From contig JBAVVD010000009.1 of NCBI GenBank assembly GCA_049697115.1, positions 62,001 to 126,000 of the forward strand: DNA of 64,000 nucleotides, in the 5' to 3' direction. The translations under genes and the position numbers were made by a program. The notes under the pieces are model-generated. The model was not told the DNA's origin and did no database searches. It saw only the letters and a program-made list of their open reading frames with translations. The number at the start of each line of letters is the position of its first letter. The stretch's first letter is position 1. This DNA is from JBAVVD01 sp049697115 (GTDB lineage: Bacteria; Acidobacteriota; Aminicenantia; Aminicenantales; UBA4085). Below are positions 8,183 to 16,970 of this stretch, piece after piece.

Positions 8183-8211
8183 TTGACTCCCCTTGAAAAT
8201 TCACATATATT
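8183..8211 (+). promoter_or_regulatory. Promoter of mdh with long leader
   Basis: TTGACT (8183-8188), a 17-base spacer and TATATT (8206-8211) form a good sigma-70 promoter. It lies about 145 bases before the mdh start at 8357. The leader contains a small hairpin (GGAGC...GCTCC around 8299-8317). No known riboswitch is evident. Confidence 0.5.
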
Positions 8212-8356
8212 CTGATTCTGAATTGACCAAGCACATATTCAGGGATCTCTAAAGAGCGGGCCTACAGTTGGCAAGAAATTTTTGATAACGGCAATGAATT
8301 GTAGGAGCGGAACATTGCTCCGCGGCAATTTTAAATACGTCTCTTGAGGAGGTTTA

Positions 8357-9298
8357 ATGAGTTATCAAAGAAAGAAGTTGGCCCTCATCGGCGGCGGTCA
8401 GATCGGTCAAAACCTGGCCATGCTTGCCGCCATGAAAGAACTGGGCGACATCGTCATCCTTGATGTCGCCGACTACGTGAATCCTGCAAAAGGAAAGGCC
8501 CTCGACCTGATGGAAATGGCTCCGCACGGCAACTACGATGCGAATATCACCGGCACATCCGACTACAAGGATATCGAAGGAGCCGACGTAATCATAGTCA
8601 CAGCCGGGAAGCCCCGTGTGGCCGGCATGACACGCGAGGATTTGCTCAACACAAACATCCAGATCATCACGGAAGTCGCCAAGGGCGTCAAACAATTTGC
8701 CCCCAAAGCCTTCTGCATCATCGTCACCAACCCCATCGACGCCATGGTCTATGCGTTTCACAAACTGACCGGCTTCCCCAAGCACCAGGTCGTCGGCATG
8801 GCCGGAACTCTCGACACCGCGCGATGGCGTGCCTTTATCGCCATGGAGCTCGGCGTGTCCGTCGCCGACGTGGCCGGGACAGTCCTCGGCGGGCACGGAC
8901 CGGATATGGTGCCGCTGCCGCGGTTGACTACAGTCGGCGGCGTGCCGCTTCCCGAGATTGCCACACAAGAACAGATCGACCGTCTGGTCCTCCGCACCCG
9001 CGAAGCGGGAACAGAAATCGTGAAGCTCTTCGGGAAAGGATCCGCCTTCTTCAGCCCGGCCTGGAGTGCCATCATCATGGCCGAATCCTATCTCAAGGAT
9101 AAAAAGAGAATACTGGCCTGCGCGGCACTCTGCGAAGGCGAATACGGAATCAAAGGCCTCTTCATCGGCGTGCCGGCCATGATCACCGCCAAAGGCGTTG
9201 AGAAAATCTACGAAATCAAGCTCACAGACGAAGAAATGGCCCTGCTCCAGAAGACGGCGGCCGGCGTGAAAAAAACGGTTGAAGAGACCAAGCTGTAG
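8357..9298 (+). CDS. mdh: Malate dehydrogenase, lactate-dehydrogenase-like type
   Basis: The 313-residue protein interconverts malate and oxaloacetate with NAD+. It begins with the dinucleotide fold LALIGGGQIGQNLA (residues 8-21). It carries the substrate loop GKPRVAGMTREDLLN, where R at the second substrate position marks a malate rather than lactate enzyme. VTNPIDAMVY and the catalytic VLGGHGPDMVPL are also present. Length and motifs match the bacterial MDH type 3 family. AGGAGG lies six bases before the ATG. It is followed after 50 bases by the fumarase beta gene, so the two are likely co-transcribed. Confidence 0.95.
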   Translation: MSYQRKKLALIGGGQIGQNLAMLAAMKELGDIVILDVADYVNPAKGKALDLMEMAPHGNYDANITGTSDYKDIEGADVIIVTAGKPRVAGMTREDLLNTNIQIITEVAKGVKQFAPKAFCIIVTNPIDAMVYAFHKLTGFPKHQVVGMAGTLDTARWRAFIAMELGVSVADVAGTVLGGHGPDMVPLPRLTTVGGVPLPEIATQEQIDRLVLRTREAGTEIVKLFGKGSAFFSPAWSAIIMAESYLKDKKRILACAALCEGEYGIKGLFIGVPAMITAKGVEKIYEIKLTDEEMALLQKTAAGVKKTVEETKL

Positions 9299-9348
9299 GA
9301 TTTCCGTTTTTCTCTACTGATTAACTTACTCTTGGAAAGGTTGAAAGA

Positions 9349-9903
9349 ATGGCGGAACACAGAATTACGACTCCCGTTAAGGACGAGGTCATCGCCAAAC
9401 TCCGGGCCGGAGATAAGGTGTATATCACCGGCGACCTTCTCTGTGGAAGAGACTCTGCCCACAAAAAACTCATCGACCTGATCAAAGAGGGCCAAGACCT
9501 CCCCATCGACATCAAAGGTCAAATCATTTATTATGTCGGCCCCACGCCTGCCCGTCCAGGAAAACCGATAGGCTCGGCGGGCCCCACCACCAGTTACCGG
9601 ATGGATTCCTATGCGCCCGTTCTTCATTCTCTGGGCCTGAAAGGGACGATCGGCAAGGGCTCACGCAGCAAAGAAGTCAAAGAGGCAATGATGAAGCACA
9701 AAGCCGTGTATCTGGCATCCGTGGGCGGAGCCGGGGCTTTGATCTCAAAAAGCATCGAAAGCTCTGAGGTGGTGGCCTATCCGGAACTGGGGCCGGAGGC
9801 GATTCGAAAGATTACGGTCAAGGACTTTCCCTGCATCGTCATTAATGATATGTACGGAGGAGACCTCTACGAGGAAGGAAAGAAGAAATACCGCATCGCA
9901 TAA
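9349..9903 (+). CDS. Fumarate hydratase class I, beta (C-terminal) subunit
   Basis: This 184-residue protein matches the beta subunit of two-part Fe-S hydro-lyases (class I fumarase or L(+)-tartrate dehydratase). Features are RAGDKVYITGDLLCGRD near the N-terminus, YYVGPTPARPGKPIGSAGPT and TSYRMD at about 60-80, and GKGSRSKE followed by the glycine-rich end of the swivelling domain. Between mdh and sucC, fumarase (fumarate + water to malate) is the likely activity. The alpha subunit, which carries the 4Fe-4S cluster, is not adjacent and must be encoded outside this window. It was not found upstream, where mdh lies, nor in the 281 bases downstream, which appear empty. Confidence 0.85.
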   Translation: MAEHRITTPVKDEVIAKLRAGDKVYITGDLLCGRDSAHKKLIDLIKEGQDLPIDIKGQIIYYVGPTPARPGKPIGSAGPTTSYRMDSYAPVLHSLGLKGTIGKGSRSKEVKEAMMKHKAVYLASVGGAGALISKSIESSEVVAYPELGPEAIRKITVKDFPCIVINDMYGGDLYEEGKKKYRIA

Positions 9904-10184
9904 TACCAGACATCCAGACTCGATGCGGGTTCTATCACGGCGGGCGTCTTTGTATCTCCGGAGTTGGCCTCGGGCCTTTGAAATCGGGAAGTGCCGCGGA
10001 TGCTGAGGAGTATTTCCGATCGGCAGGTAGTTGTATTCTTAAATCTTATAAACAGGGAATAAGAAAAAGGATTTTCTTCATCCGGGAGAACGGAAAGGCC
10101 GGGCGGCAGGGTGCGTGCCGCCGGAATGCGTTAAGCGGTCGAAATCAATGAATCTTTAGATTTATAGATGGAGGTGTCAATCCA

Positions 10185-11357
10185 GTGAAAATACATGAAT
10201 ATCAGGCCAAACAGATACTGGCCCAATATGGAGTCCAGATCCCCCGAGGCGAAGTTGTGGATACTCCTGAGAAGGCCTATGAAATGGCTCAAAAAATTGG
10301 CCCGAAAGTCGTCCTCAAAGCTCAAATCCATGCCGGAGGAAGGGGTAAAGGCGGCGGGATCAAACTGGCCAAGGATCCTGAAGAGGCCAAAAAACTGGCC
10401 AAAGAAATGATCGGAATGAAATTGGTCACCCATCAGACCGGTCCTGAAGGAAAATTGGTCAAACATCTTCTTGTCGAGGAAGCCCTCGAAATCGCCAGGG
10501 AACTGTATGTGGGAATTGTCATCGACAGGGCCAAGGAGGCGGTCGTCATCATGGCTTCCACAGAAGGCGGGGTGGAAATCGAAAAAGTGGCCGCAGAAAA
10601 ACCAGATCTGATCTTCAAAGAATACGTCCATCCGGCCGTGGGGTTGGCAGGCTTTCAAGCCCGAAAATTGGCATTCCGGCTCGGCCTGGGAGGAGAAACT
10701 CACAAACAGGCCGTGAAATTCATCGCCAGTCTCTATAAAGCCTTTGAGGGCACAGATGCCTCTCTGGCTGAAATCAATCCTCTTCTGGTGACCAAACAGG
10801 GGAATGTTCTGGCCCTGGATGCCAAGATGAATTTTGACGACAACGCTCTGGCCAGGCATTCATCTATCCAGGCCATGAGGGATTTGAACGAAGAAGACGC
10901 CCTCGAAGTGGAGGCCTTAAAATTCAACCTGAATTATATCAAGCTGGACGGTAATGTCGGCTGTATGGTCAACGGAGCCGGCCTGGCCATGGCCACCATG
11001 GACATCATCAAATACGCGGGAGGCATGCCGGCCAACTTTCTGGACGTCGGCGGCGGCGTTTCCGAAGAGGCCGTCACCAACGCATTCAAGATTCTTGTCT
11101 CCGACAAAGATGTGAAAGCCGCCCTGATCAATATCTTCGGCGGCATCGTCCGCTGCGACATGGTGGCTGGCGGTATTGTCAAAGCCGCCAAGGAAATCGG
11201 CCTCAAAATTCCGATGGTGGTCCGACTGAAAGGAACCAATGTGGAGTTGGGTAAAAAGATACTCGAAGAGTCCGGCCTGGCTTTTACGGCCGCGGACACC
11301 ATGAAGGAAGCGGCTGAAAAAGTCGTGCCCCTGGTCAAACAGCAGGAAAGGAGCTGA
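10185..11357 (+). CDS. sucC: Succinyl-CoA ligase (ADP-forming) beta subunit
   Basis: The 390-residue protein starts with GTG at 10185, eight bases after GGAGGTG, and reads MKIHEYQAKQIL, the usual SucC opening. The ATP-grasp domain has KAQIHAGGRGKGGGIKLA at about 45-62. The C-terminal ligase domain has NGAGLAMATMD, FLDVGGG, NIFGGIVRCD and the VRLKGTN loop. With SucD it forms succinate and ATP from succinyl-CoA, or the reverse in anaerobes. The sucD gene follows two bases later. The gene pair is complete and of usual length. Confidence 0.97.
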   Translation: MKIHEYQAKQILAQYGVQIPRGEVVDTPEKAYEMAQKIGPKVVLKAQIHAGGRGKGGGIKLAKDPEEAKKLAKEMIGMKLVTHQTGPEGKLVKHLLVEEALEIARELYVGIVIDRAKEAVVIMASTEGGVEIEKVAAEKPDLIFKEYVHPAVGLAGFQARKLAFRLGLGGETHKQAVKFIASLYKAFEGTDASLAEINPLLVTKQGNVLALDAKMNFDDNALARHSSIQAMRDLNEEDALEVEALKFNLNYIKLDGNVGCMVNGAGLAMATMDIIKYAGGMPANFLDVGGGVSEEAVTNAFKILVSDKDVKAALINIFGGIVRCDMVAGGIVKAAKEIGLKIPMVVRLKGTNVELGKKILEESGLAFTAADTMKEAAEKVVPLVKQQERS

Positions 11358-11359
11358 CG

Positions 11360-12232
11360 ATGAGCATACTCATTGATGAAAAAACGCGAGTTGTGGTGCA
11401 GGGAATCACCGGAGGGGAAGGAACATTCCATACCCAGAAAATGCTTGAATACGGGACCAAAGTCGTCGGCGGAGTCACTCCTGGAAAAGGCGGAACAATC
11501 CATCTCGGCGTCCCTGTCTTTAATTCCGTGGCGGAAGCCAGAGAAAAGACCGGCGCCAACGCCTCCGCCATTTTTGTCCCTCCTTTCTTTGCGGCGGATG
11601 CCATCATGGAAGCCGCTGATGCGGGACTCGAAGTGATCGTCTGCATCACCGAAGGGATCCCCACATTCGACATGATCAAAGCCAAGGTATTCCTCAAGGG
11701 AAAGCCCTGCGCGCTCATTGGCCCGAATACGCCCGGTATTATTTCTCCAGGAAAATGCAAAATCGGAATCATGCCCGGCCCCATTCATTCACCGGGCAAG
11801 ATCGGCATCATCTCCCGTTCCGGAACCCTGACCTATGAAGCCGTCGACCAGGTGACAAAACTCGGCTTCGGCCAATCCACTGCCATAGGAATCGGCGGAG
11901 ATCCCATTGTCGGCATGAAGTATATTGACCTTCTGCGGCTCTTCCAAATGGACAAAGACACGGACGCGGTGATCATGATCGGCGAGATCGGCGGGACCGC
12001 CGAGGAAGAGGCGGCCGAATACATTCAGAAGGAATTTTCCAAGCCCGTAGTCGGGTTTATCGCCGGCCAGACAGCTCCGCCGGGAAGGCGCATGGGGCAT
12101 GCCGGCGCCATCATCGCCGGAGGCAAGGGAACGGCCAAAGAAAAAATGGCCGCCCTGGAAGCGGCCGGTGTTGTCGTCGCCAAGAGCCCAGCGGATATCG
12201 GCTCCAAAGTCAAAGAAGCGCTGAAGAGATAA
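11360..12232 (+). CDS. sucD: Succinyl-CoA ligase alpha subunit
   Basis: The 290-residue protein carries the CoA-binding fold with VVQGITGGEGTFHT (about 12-25) and YGTKVVGGVTPGKGG. It also has GPNTPGIISPGKCKIG, SRSGTLTYEA and the phosphorylated active-site histidine in GRRMGHAGAIIAGGKGTA near residue 245. It follows sucC by two bases with a GGAG site inside the sucC end, so the two are translationally coupled. The neighbouring TCA genes point the same way. The next gene is convergent, with a 60-base gap. Confidence 0.97.
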   Translation: MSILIDEKTRVVVQGITGGEGTFHTQKMLEYGTKVVGGVTPGKGGTIHLGVPVFNSVAEAREKTGANASAIFVPPFFAADAIMEAADAGLEVIVCITEGIPTFDMIKAKVFLKGKPCALIGPNTPGIISPGKCKIGIMPGPIHSPGKIGIISRSGTLTYEAVDQVTKLGFGQSTAIGIGGDPIVGMKYIDLLRLFQMDKDTDAVIMIGEIGGTAEEEAAEYIQKEFSKPVVGFIAGQTAPPGRRMGHAGAIIAGGKGTAKEKMAALEAAGVVVAKSPADIGSKVKEALKR

Positions 12233-12295
12233 AAAAGAACCATCTTTTCATTGCACTGAAGGAACTCGGCCAATATGATAGTCCTTGATGAAGGA

Positions 12296-13714
12296 TCATT
12301 CAGTCCCTAATCGATTTTTCTTTCTTTTCCAGAACAGGTAGACCGGGATTCCTAAGGCGGTGAAAAGGATCCCGGCCAATGCTTCGACAGGTTTTTCCAG
12401 CAGGGTGTTAATGAGAATACCCGCCGATGCCAGGATGAACAAGGCGGGGACGACGGGATATCCCCAGGTCTTGTACGGCCTTGGCAATTCGGGAAATTTT
12501 TTCCGCAGGGCAAAGACCGAAGCCGTGGCTGCAATCCAGAAGACTATGGCGATGAACATGGTAAAGGTGAATATCTGCTCGAATGTTCCGGCCAGAGTGA
12601 GGAGAGAGGCCCAGACAGCCTGGACGAGGATGGCGAATCCCGGAGTCTTAAACCGGGGATGGATTTCGGAAACCCTGCGGAAAAAGAGTTTATCTTTAGC
12701 CATGGCATAGTAGACCCGTGGTCCGGTCAGTATGGAGCCGTTAATCGACCCGAATATGGAGACGAGAATAGCCGCCGAGATCAGAGTTCCTGTCGACCCA
12801 CCCCACAAGGCCGAGGTGGCCTTTTCGGCGATTTTTACAACACCCGTGACTTCATGTATCGGCAAGGCGTAAAGATAGATATAATTGGTCAGGACATAGA
12901 GGACGGTGACTCCAAGGGTTCCCAGGATCAACGCCAGGGGAAGGTTTCTCTGGGGATTCTTAATTTCGCCGGCGACAAAATTGACGTTGTTCCATCCGTC
13001 AAAAGCCCAAGAGACGGCGACCAGGGAAACTCCAAAACCAACGATTAATTGACCAAAACTCCAGCCGCCGGGATTCAAGGTGAGATTCGGTGCGGTCCCT
13101 TTCCCCAGGGCAAAACCCAGGATGATGATGGCCGCGATGATCCCGATCTTGAGGACGGTGAAGACGTTCTGGATCATCTTCCCGAAGAAAACACCGATAA
13201 AATTAAAGAGGGACAGGAGAAGAATAATTGCCACACCAACCAGCTGCCCGGCGGAAAGGCTGAAACCGAAGGATATGTTAAAGATACTGACCGTCTCATT
13301 CAGAATAAGTGTCTGTGAGGATAAAGAGGGAGAGAAGTTGCCGAAGTACTCGGCGAAAGCCAAAGCCAAGACGGCAATCCCTCCTGTCACATAGACCAGG
13401 AAGAGAACCCAGCCGAAAAGAAAGGCGACCATGGGGCCAAAGGCTTCCCTCAGATAGACATACTGGCCGCCGGCCTCCGGAAGAGCTGCGCCGAGTTCGG
13501 CATAGGTCAGGGCGCCAAACAAGGTGAGCAATCCTCCTACGGTCCAGGCAAGGAGGATCAGACCGGCCGAGGGAATGGATTTGGCCATGATGCCTGTTGT
13601 GAGGAAGATGCCCGAGCCTATAACGATTCCCACCATGACCATTGTCGAATCGAAGAGCCCGAGTTGGCGGGAGAGATGGAGCGACTCTGGAGAATTTCCC
13701 TTCTTGTCCGGCAT
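12296..13714 (-). CDS. APC-superfamily amino-acid permease
   Basis: The 472-residue protein has about 12 hydrophobic segments and the APC signature early on: MVGIVIGSGIFLTTG, then YAELGAALPEAGGQYVYL. It imports or exchanges amino acids in the inner membrane, probably of the L-type/serine-threonine exchanger branch; the substrate cannot be read from sequence. I chose the ATG at 13714 (MPDKKGN...) because GGAG lies six bases before it; a TTG at 13753 in frame lacks a ribosome site. A broken copy of the same gene lies at 16609-16925, beside the DDAH gene. Confidence 0.9.
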   Translation of the reverse strand: MPDKKGNSPESLHLSRQLGLFDSTMVMVGIVIGSGIFLTTGIMAKSIPSAGLILLAWTVGGLLTLFGALTYAELGAALPEAGGQYVYLREAFGPMVAFLFGWVLFLVYVTGGIAVLALAFAEYFGNFSPSLSSQTLILNETVSIFNISFGFSLSAGQLVGVAIILLLSLFNFIGVFFGKMIQNVFTVLKIGIIAAIIILGFALGKGTAPNLTLNPGGWSFGQLIVGFGVSLVAVSWAFDGWNNVNFVAGEIKNPQRNLPLALILGTLGVTVLYVLTNYIYLYALPIHEVTGVVKIAEKATSALWGGSTGTLISAAILVSIFGSINGSILTGPRVYYAMAKDKLFFRRVSEIHPRFKTPGFAILVQAVWASLLTLAGTFEQIFTFTMFIAIVFWIAATASVFALRKKFPELPRPYKTWGYPVVPALFILASAGILINTLLEKPVEALAGILFTALGIPVYLFWKRKKNRLGTE

Positions 13715-13925
13715 GATCGCTCCAATCTTACACTTTTCAAAGGGGTGACTCAATATTCTTTTCTCTAGTCGTTTTTATCATTTTATACATCTTCCTGGCA
13801 CAGTTCTTTTTAAATATACAATTCGAGATAAAGATTCTTTATTAATTTGATCAGTCTCCCCGGCCAGGCGCAAAACATGTTTATAAATTTGACAGAGCGC
13901 GGAGTCCTGGAGATAATTCCAAGGA

Positions 13926-14621
13926 ATGGGCCACCGATTAAAAGTCGATCTCCATACGCATACCGGCGAAGACCCGAAGGACCATTTACCCTACTCCGCC
14001 TTTGACCTCATGGATAAGGCGGCGGCGGAAGGTTATGACGCCCTGGCGATCTCCAATCATGATATCCTGACGTTCAATCCGCAACTCCAGAAGTATGCGG
14101 AAGCCAGAGACATTCTTCTCATTCCCGGAATAGAAATCACCGTCTCCCGCGTTCACATCCTGGTCATCAATCCGGATTTCAAGAATGATTCCGGCGTCCA
14201 CACACTCGACGACCTGCCCCAACTGAAAAACGATAAAAGTCTGGTCATCGCGCCCCACCCATTTTTTCGTTTGTATAAGTCGCTGAAATCCCGGCTGTAT
14301 ACCTATGTCCATTATTTTGATGCGATCGAATTCACGAGTTATTACACACAGGTGCTCAACTTCAATAAAAAAGCGGTCCGGGCAGCCGCGCTCTTCAACA
14401 AGCCTCTGGTCGGAAGCTCGGACTGCCACCATCTCTGGCAGTTCGGAAAGACATTTACTCTCATCGACGCCCCAAAGGATATTCCTTCCATTGTCAGGGC
14501 TGTCAAAGAAGGAAGAGTCGAAGTCCGGACCACTCCCGTCTCTTTTCTGACTCTCTTCCGAATGGCTCTGGAACTTTTGACCATAGAAAAATTGCGGAGT
14601 GCACTCAGCGGCCGACGCTAA
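13926..14621 (+). CDS. PHP-domain metal-dependent phosphoesterase
   Basis: The 231-residue protein starts with the PHP motif KVDLHTHTGEDPKDHLPYS (HxH at residues 11-13). AISNHDI follows near residue 40, then PGIEITV, APHPFFR and GSSDCHH near 160. These are the metal ligands of the polymerase-and-histidinol-phosphatase fold. Stand-alone members cleave phosphoesters such as nucleotides; the substrate here is unknown. The ribosome site is weak (AAGGA just before the ATG). A 170-base gap separates it from the divergent permease gene, leaving room for two promoters. Confidence 0.8.
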   Translation: MGHRLKVDLHTHTGEDPKDHLPYSAFDLMDKAAAEGYDALAISNHDILTFNPQLQKYAEARDILLIPGIEITVSRVHILVINPDFKNDSGVHTLDDLPQLKNDKSLVIAPHPFFRLYKSLKSRLYTYVHYFDAIEFTSYYTQVLNFNKKAVRAAALFNKPLVGSSDCHHLWQFGKTFTLIDAPKDIPSIVRAVKEGRVEVRTTPVSFLTLFRMALELLTIEKLRSALSGRR

Positions 14622-14716
14622 TAATTTGCCTTCCCAGAGGACATGACTCGAATTCTCTTGAACTCGATTCAAGTCCCTTTGTCTCAGAATTTCCACACTA
14701 AGGGCCGACATTGTCC

Positions 14717-14839
14717 GTTGAAGCACGCGTCAGAAATTTCAGAGAAGTAGAGACCGGTTTTATCAAAGAGATGGCCGTCCAGGAGGCCAAACGCTGCCTG
14801 AGGTGTGATTTAGAAAGCACAAGAATTAAAGGAGTCTAA
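14717..14839 (+). pseudogene. C-terminal remnant of a GltD-like FAD oxidoreductase
   Basis: The frame from 14717 reads EARVRNFREVETGFIKEMA and then VQEAKRCLRCDLE before TAA at 14837-14839. The EAKRCLRCD ending is characteristic of the NADPH-dependent glutamate synthase small-chain family and related FAD/NAD oxidoreductases. There is no start codon or ribosome site, and upstream (14622-14716) the similarity is absent. It is the tail of a lost gene. Confidence 0.6.
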
Positions 14840-14841
14840 GC

Positions 14842-15003
14842 ATGGGAGAAAATATCATTTATTTAGGAAATCTTTATGTGCGTGTGACCAAGGAACAACT
14901 GAAGGCTTTGTGCTCGCGATAGGGAGAAGTTAAATCTGTTGACTTCATTCCTCGCCGGGCGCGATCGGCCCAGGCCCCTTCTGTCCGTCCCGGGGAAGGA
15001 TAG
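14842..15003 (+). pseudogene. RNA-recognition-motif (RRM) protein, broken
   Basis: ATG at 14842, after AAAGGAG, begins MGENIIYLGNLYVRVTKEQL, the beta1-alpha1 part of an RRM (RNP2 as IYLGNL). A TAG at 14920-14922 replaces the aromatic residue expected in LFSxYGEV. The same frame continues GEVKSVDFIPRRARSAQ up to a second stop at 15001. The RNP1 part (RGFGFVEM type) is absent, so the gene is both stopped and truncated. Small RRM proteins of this kind are common in bacteria such as cyanobacteria and Acidobacteria relatives. It starts three bases after the oxidoreductase remnant, so two adjacent genes decayed together. Confidence 0.6.
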
Positions 15004-15067
15004 TTCAGATTGACAGTATCGAAGGGAAAAAGCCTGCTCCAACAGCTCGGAATAGCCAAGAAATGCT

Positions 15068-16141
15068 TCACAACCTTGCTCTCTGCCCCGCATCTGCTAT
15101 CCTGCCCCTGGAAATAATGACACGCAAATTTCTCGTGAATATAGGAAAATACTCCCTGGAAGAGGCCGGAGGGAAGCTTTTGAGCTTTTGACTCAACGAC
15201 TTGAAAAGATCGTCATCTGCTTTTCCTTGCAAAATCTTTCGCGTCTCTTCTTCTGTCACATCATCAAACCTTCCGGACGAGTCGATATAACCTTCATTGA
15301 CCGGACAACGCAGTTGACATTTCATGCAGCCCATCAAGGCATTGTGCATGCTGGGTAGAATCCAGTTAGGAAATTTACCGTCGATCTCATTGTATAAAGT
15401 GATGCATTTTCCGGCGTCAATGACAAAATTCTCTCGGGTGATGGCATTTGTCGGGCAGATGCCAAAACAGATCTGGCAATCCCGGCAAGCATCCAGCATA
15501 TCCATATCATGCCAGGAATCCTCCTTGAACTGATAATCTGTGTAAAATGCGTAAAGGGTAATGAAAGTCCCCATCCCATCAATAAAGCAGAGGTTATTCC
15601 GGCCGTAGCGTCCGAGTCCGCTACGGACAGCAAGAAGTTTGAGATGCAGACCTTTGGCTTGCTCGATTTTAACTGCCGGTTCCCGGACTATTTCTTTCTG
15701 GATTACCTTCTTCAGGTCCTCCAGAGAAATGCCGTCATCATAATATTGGGGCGACAGCATCGTATCGTAGGTTTTCCCCGTTAAGTGGAACTTCACGAAC
15801 ATCGCCCGCGTAAACACTGCCATAACGATGATCGAATGCGCTTTCGGAAATGTTTCTGGGATTTCGAATTTAAGCCTGTCAATATAGCTCCGATAAATTT
15901 TATTCCGGCTGAGCTTATGATGCTGCCTCAATTTGTCGATGTCCTCCTGGAGATCCTTGAAATGAGCCACAGACATGGTTTTGAATTTATGAAAGATTTG
16001 TGGAGATTCGAGACCATTTTCTTCAGGGGGATCGAAAGCCAGAAGTCCACTCGGCTTCAGTAGGCCCACAGAACCTAGAATGAGCGCCTTTTTGAAGAAA
16101 TCTCTACGGGATCGGCTGCAGGAAAAAATGTCCGAGTTCAA
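15068..16141 (-). CDS. Twin-arginine exported double 4Fe-4S protein, QueG-like
   Basis: The N-terminus has a twin-arginine signal (SRSRRDFFKKALILGSVG), so the folded protein is exported. The C-terminal half carries two ferredoxin-type motifs, CRDCQICFGICPTNAI and CMKCQLRCPVNE, with a later single cysteine. The arrangement is that of the epoxyqueuosine-reductase/reductive-dehalogenase iron-sulfur domain. GRYGRNNLCFIDGMG before the clusters also fits that family. No cobalamin-binding dehalogenase domain is present. The likely role is periplasmic electron transfer or reduction; the substrate is unknown. The start is a TTG at 16141 after AAGGA; no in-frame ATG gives the signal peptide. Confidence 0.75.
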   Translation of the reverse strand: MNSDIFSCSRSRRDFFKKALILGSVGLLKPSGLLAFDPPEENGLESPQIFHKFKTMSVAHFKDLQEDIDKLRQHHKLSRNKIYRSYIDRLKFEIPETFPKAHSIIVMAVFTRAMFVKFHLTGKTYDTMLSPQYYDDGISLEDLKKVIQKEIVREPAVKIEQAKGLHLKLLAVRSGLGRYGRNNLCFIDGMGTFITLYAFYTDYQFKEDSWHDMDMLDACRDCQICFGICPTNAITRENFVIDAGKCITLYNEIDGKFPNWILPSMHNALMGCMKCQLRCPVNEGYIDSSGRFDDVTEEETRKILQGKADDDLFKSLSQKLKSFPPASSREYFPIFTRNLRVIISRGRIADAGQRARL

Positions 16142-16608
16142 AGATCATTTTCCTTTTTGATTTATGATTTTTTCCGTGAATTTGGTCTGTTAATGAATTT
16201 TACAGCCAATCAAATTACGCAGCATCCAGGATTTTCCTCATCATCTTGACTACGCTGAAGATGCGGGGATAAAAATATAGGAACTTACTTTTCATCTGTG
16301 CTGGCTGAATGGGCATTCATGCGTCGATTTTGCCTCCTCACATCGTCATGGATGATAGAGTATGACATAAAGGGATGTCAAGTCGATCTGAGAAAAACGG
16401 GAAGCGGGCCAAGAAGCCGCAGGGAAGTTTAAAAACACCGTAAATCGCACCAGCGAAAGGACCGGACGGATCATGTACTTGCCCACCCGCCCAGCCTCCT
16501 CCGATGTGAACTTTCTGGAGTAAATCCAAAAGGCTCACTCACCATGGGTGTTGTTTTGTCAGTGGCCGATTTCACAAGCCATACGCGTCTGTGGAGTACA
16601 GAGGCTGA
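16142..16608. other. Intergenic stretch, nothing recognised
   Basis: Between the exported Fe-S gene and the permease remnant I see no convincing open frame, RNA gene or repeat. The sequence close to 16609 may contain eroded permease sequence whose frame I cannot follow. Confidence 0.4.
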
Positions 16609-16925
16609 ATTGGTTCAGGCATCTTTTTAACGACAGGAATTATGGCCAGCGATATTCCTTCACCCGGATTGATTCTTCTGGTATGGGCTGTTGGAGGGCT
16701 GCTTATACTCACGGGTGCACTCACATATGCTGAGCTTGGCGCGTCATTGCCAGAAGCAGGCGGTCAATATGTCTATCTCAGGGAAGCTTATCCAGGCAGT
16801 CTGGGCCTGTGTTCTTGCCATTAGCGGGACATTTGAATAACTCTTTACCTTTGCCATGTTTGTTGGGGTCCTGTTCTGGGTTGCAGCGGCGGCATCAGTC
16901 TTCACGCTGAGAAAAAAAATAATTG
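16609..16925 (+). pseudogene. APC permease remnant with internal deletion
   Basis: From 16609 the frame reads IGSGIFLTTGIMASDIPSPG and continues through YAELGASLPEAGGQYVYLRE, closely matching residues of the intact permease at 12296-13714. At about 16783 the similarity jumps in a different frame to a point some 280 residues further on: QAVWACVLAISGTFE, an in-frame TAA, then LFTFAMFVGVLFWVAAAASV and TLRKK. The gene therefore lost its start, most of its middle and its end. The copy differs enough from the intact gene to be an old duplicate or the remains of a foreign homologue. Confidence 0.8.
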
Positions 16926-16970
16926 GAATAAATCATTTCAATTTCTTAAACTTATTAGAAGGAAACCAGG

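Noticed and set aside
14842..15003. UAG recoding (pyrrolysine or suppressor) in the RRM gene
   Set aside because: The protein also lacks its second RNP motif and ends at another stop soon after, so decay explains it more simply.
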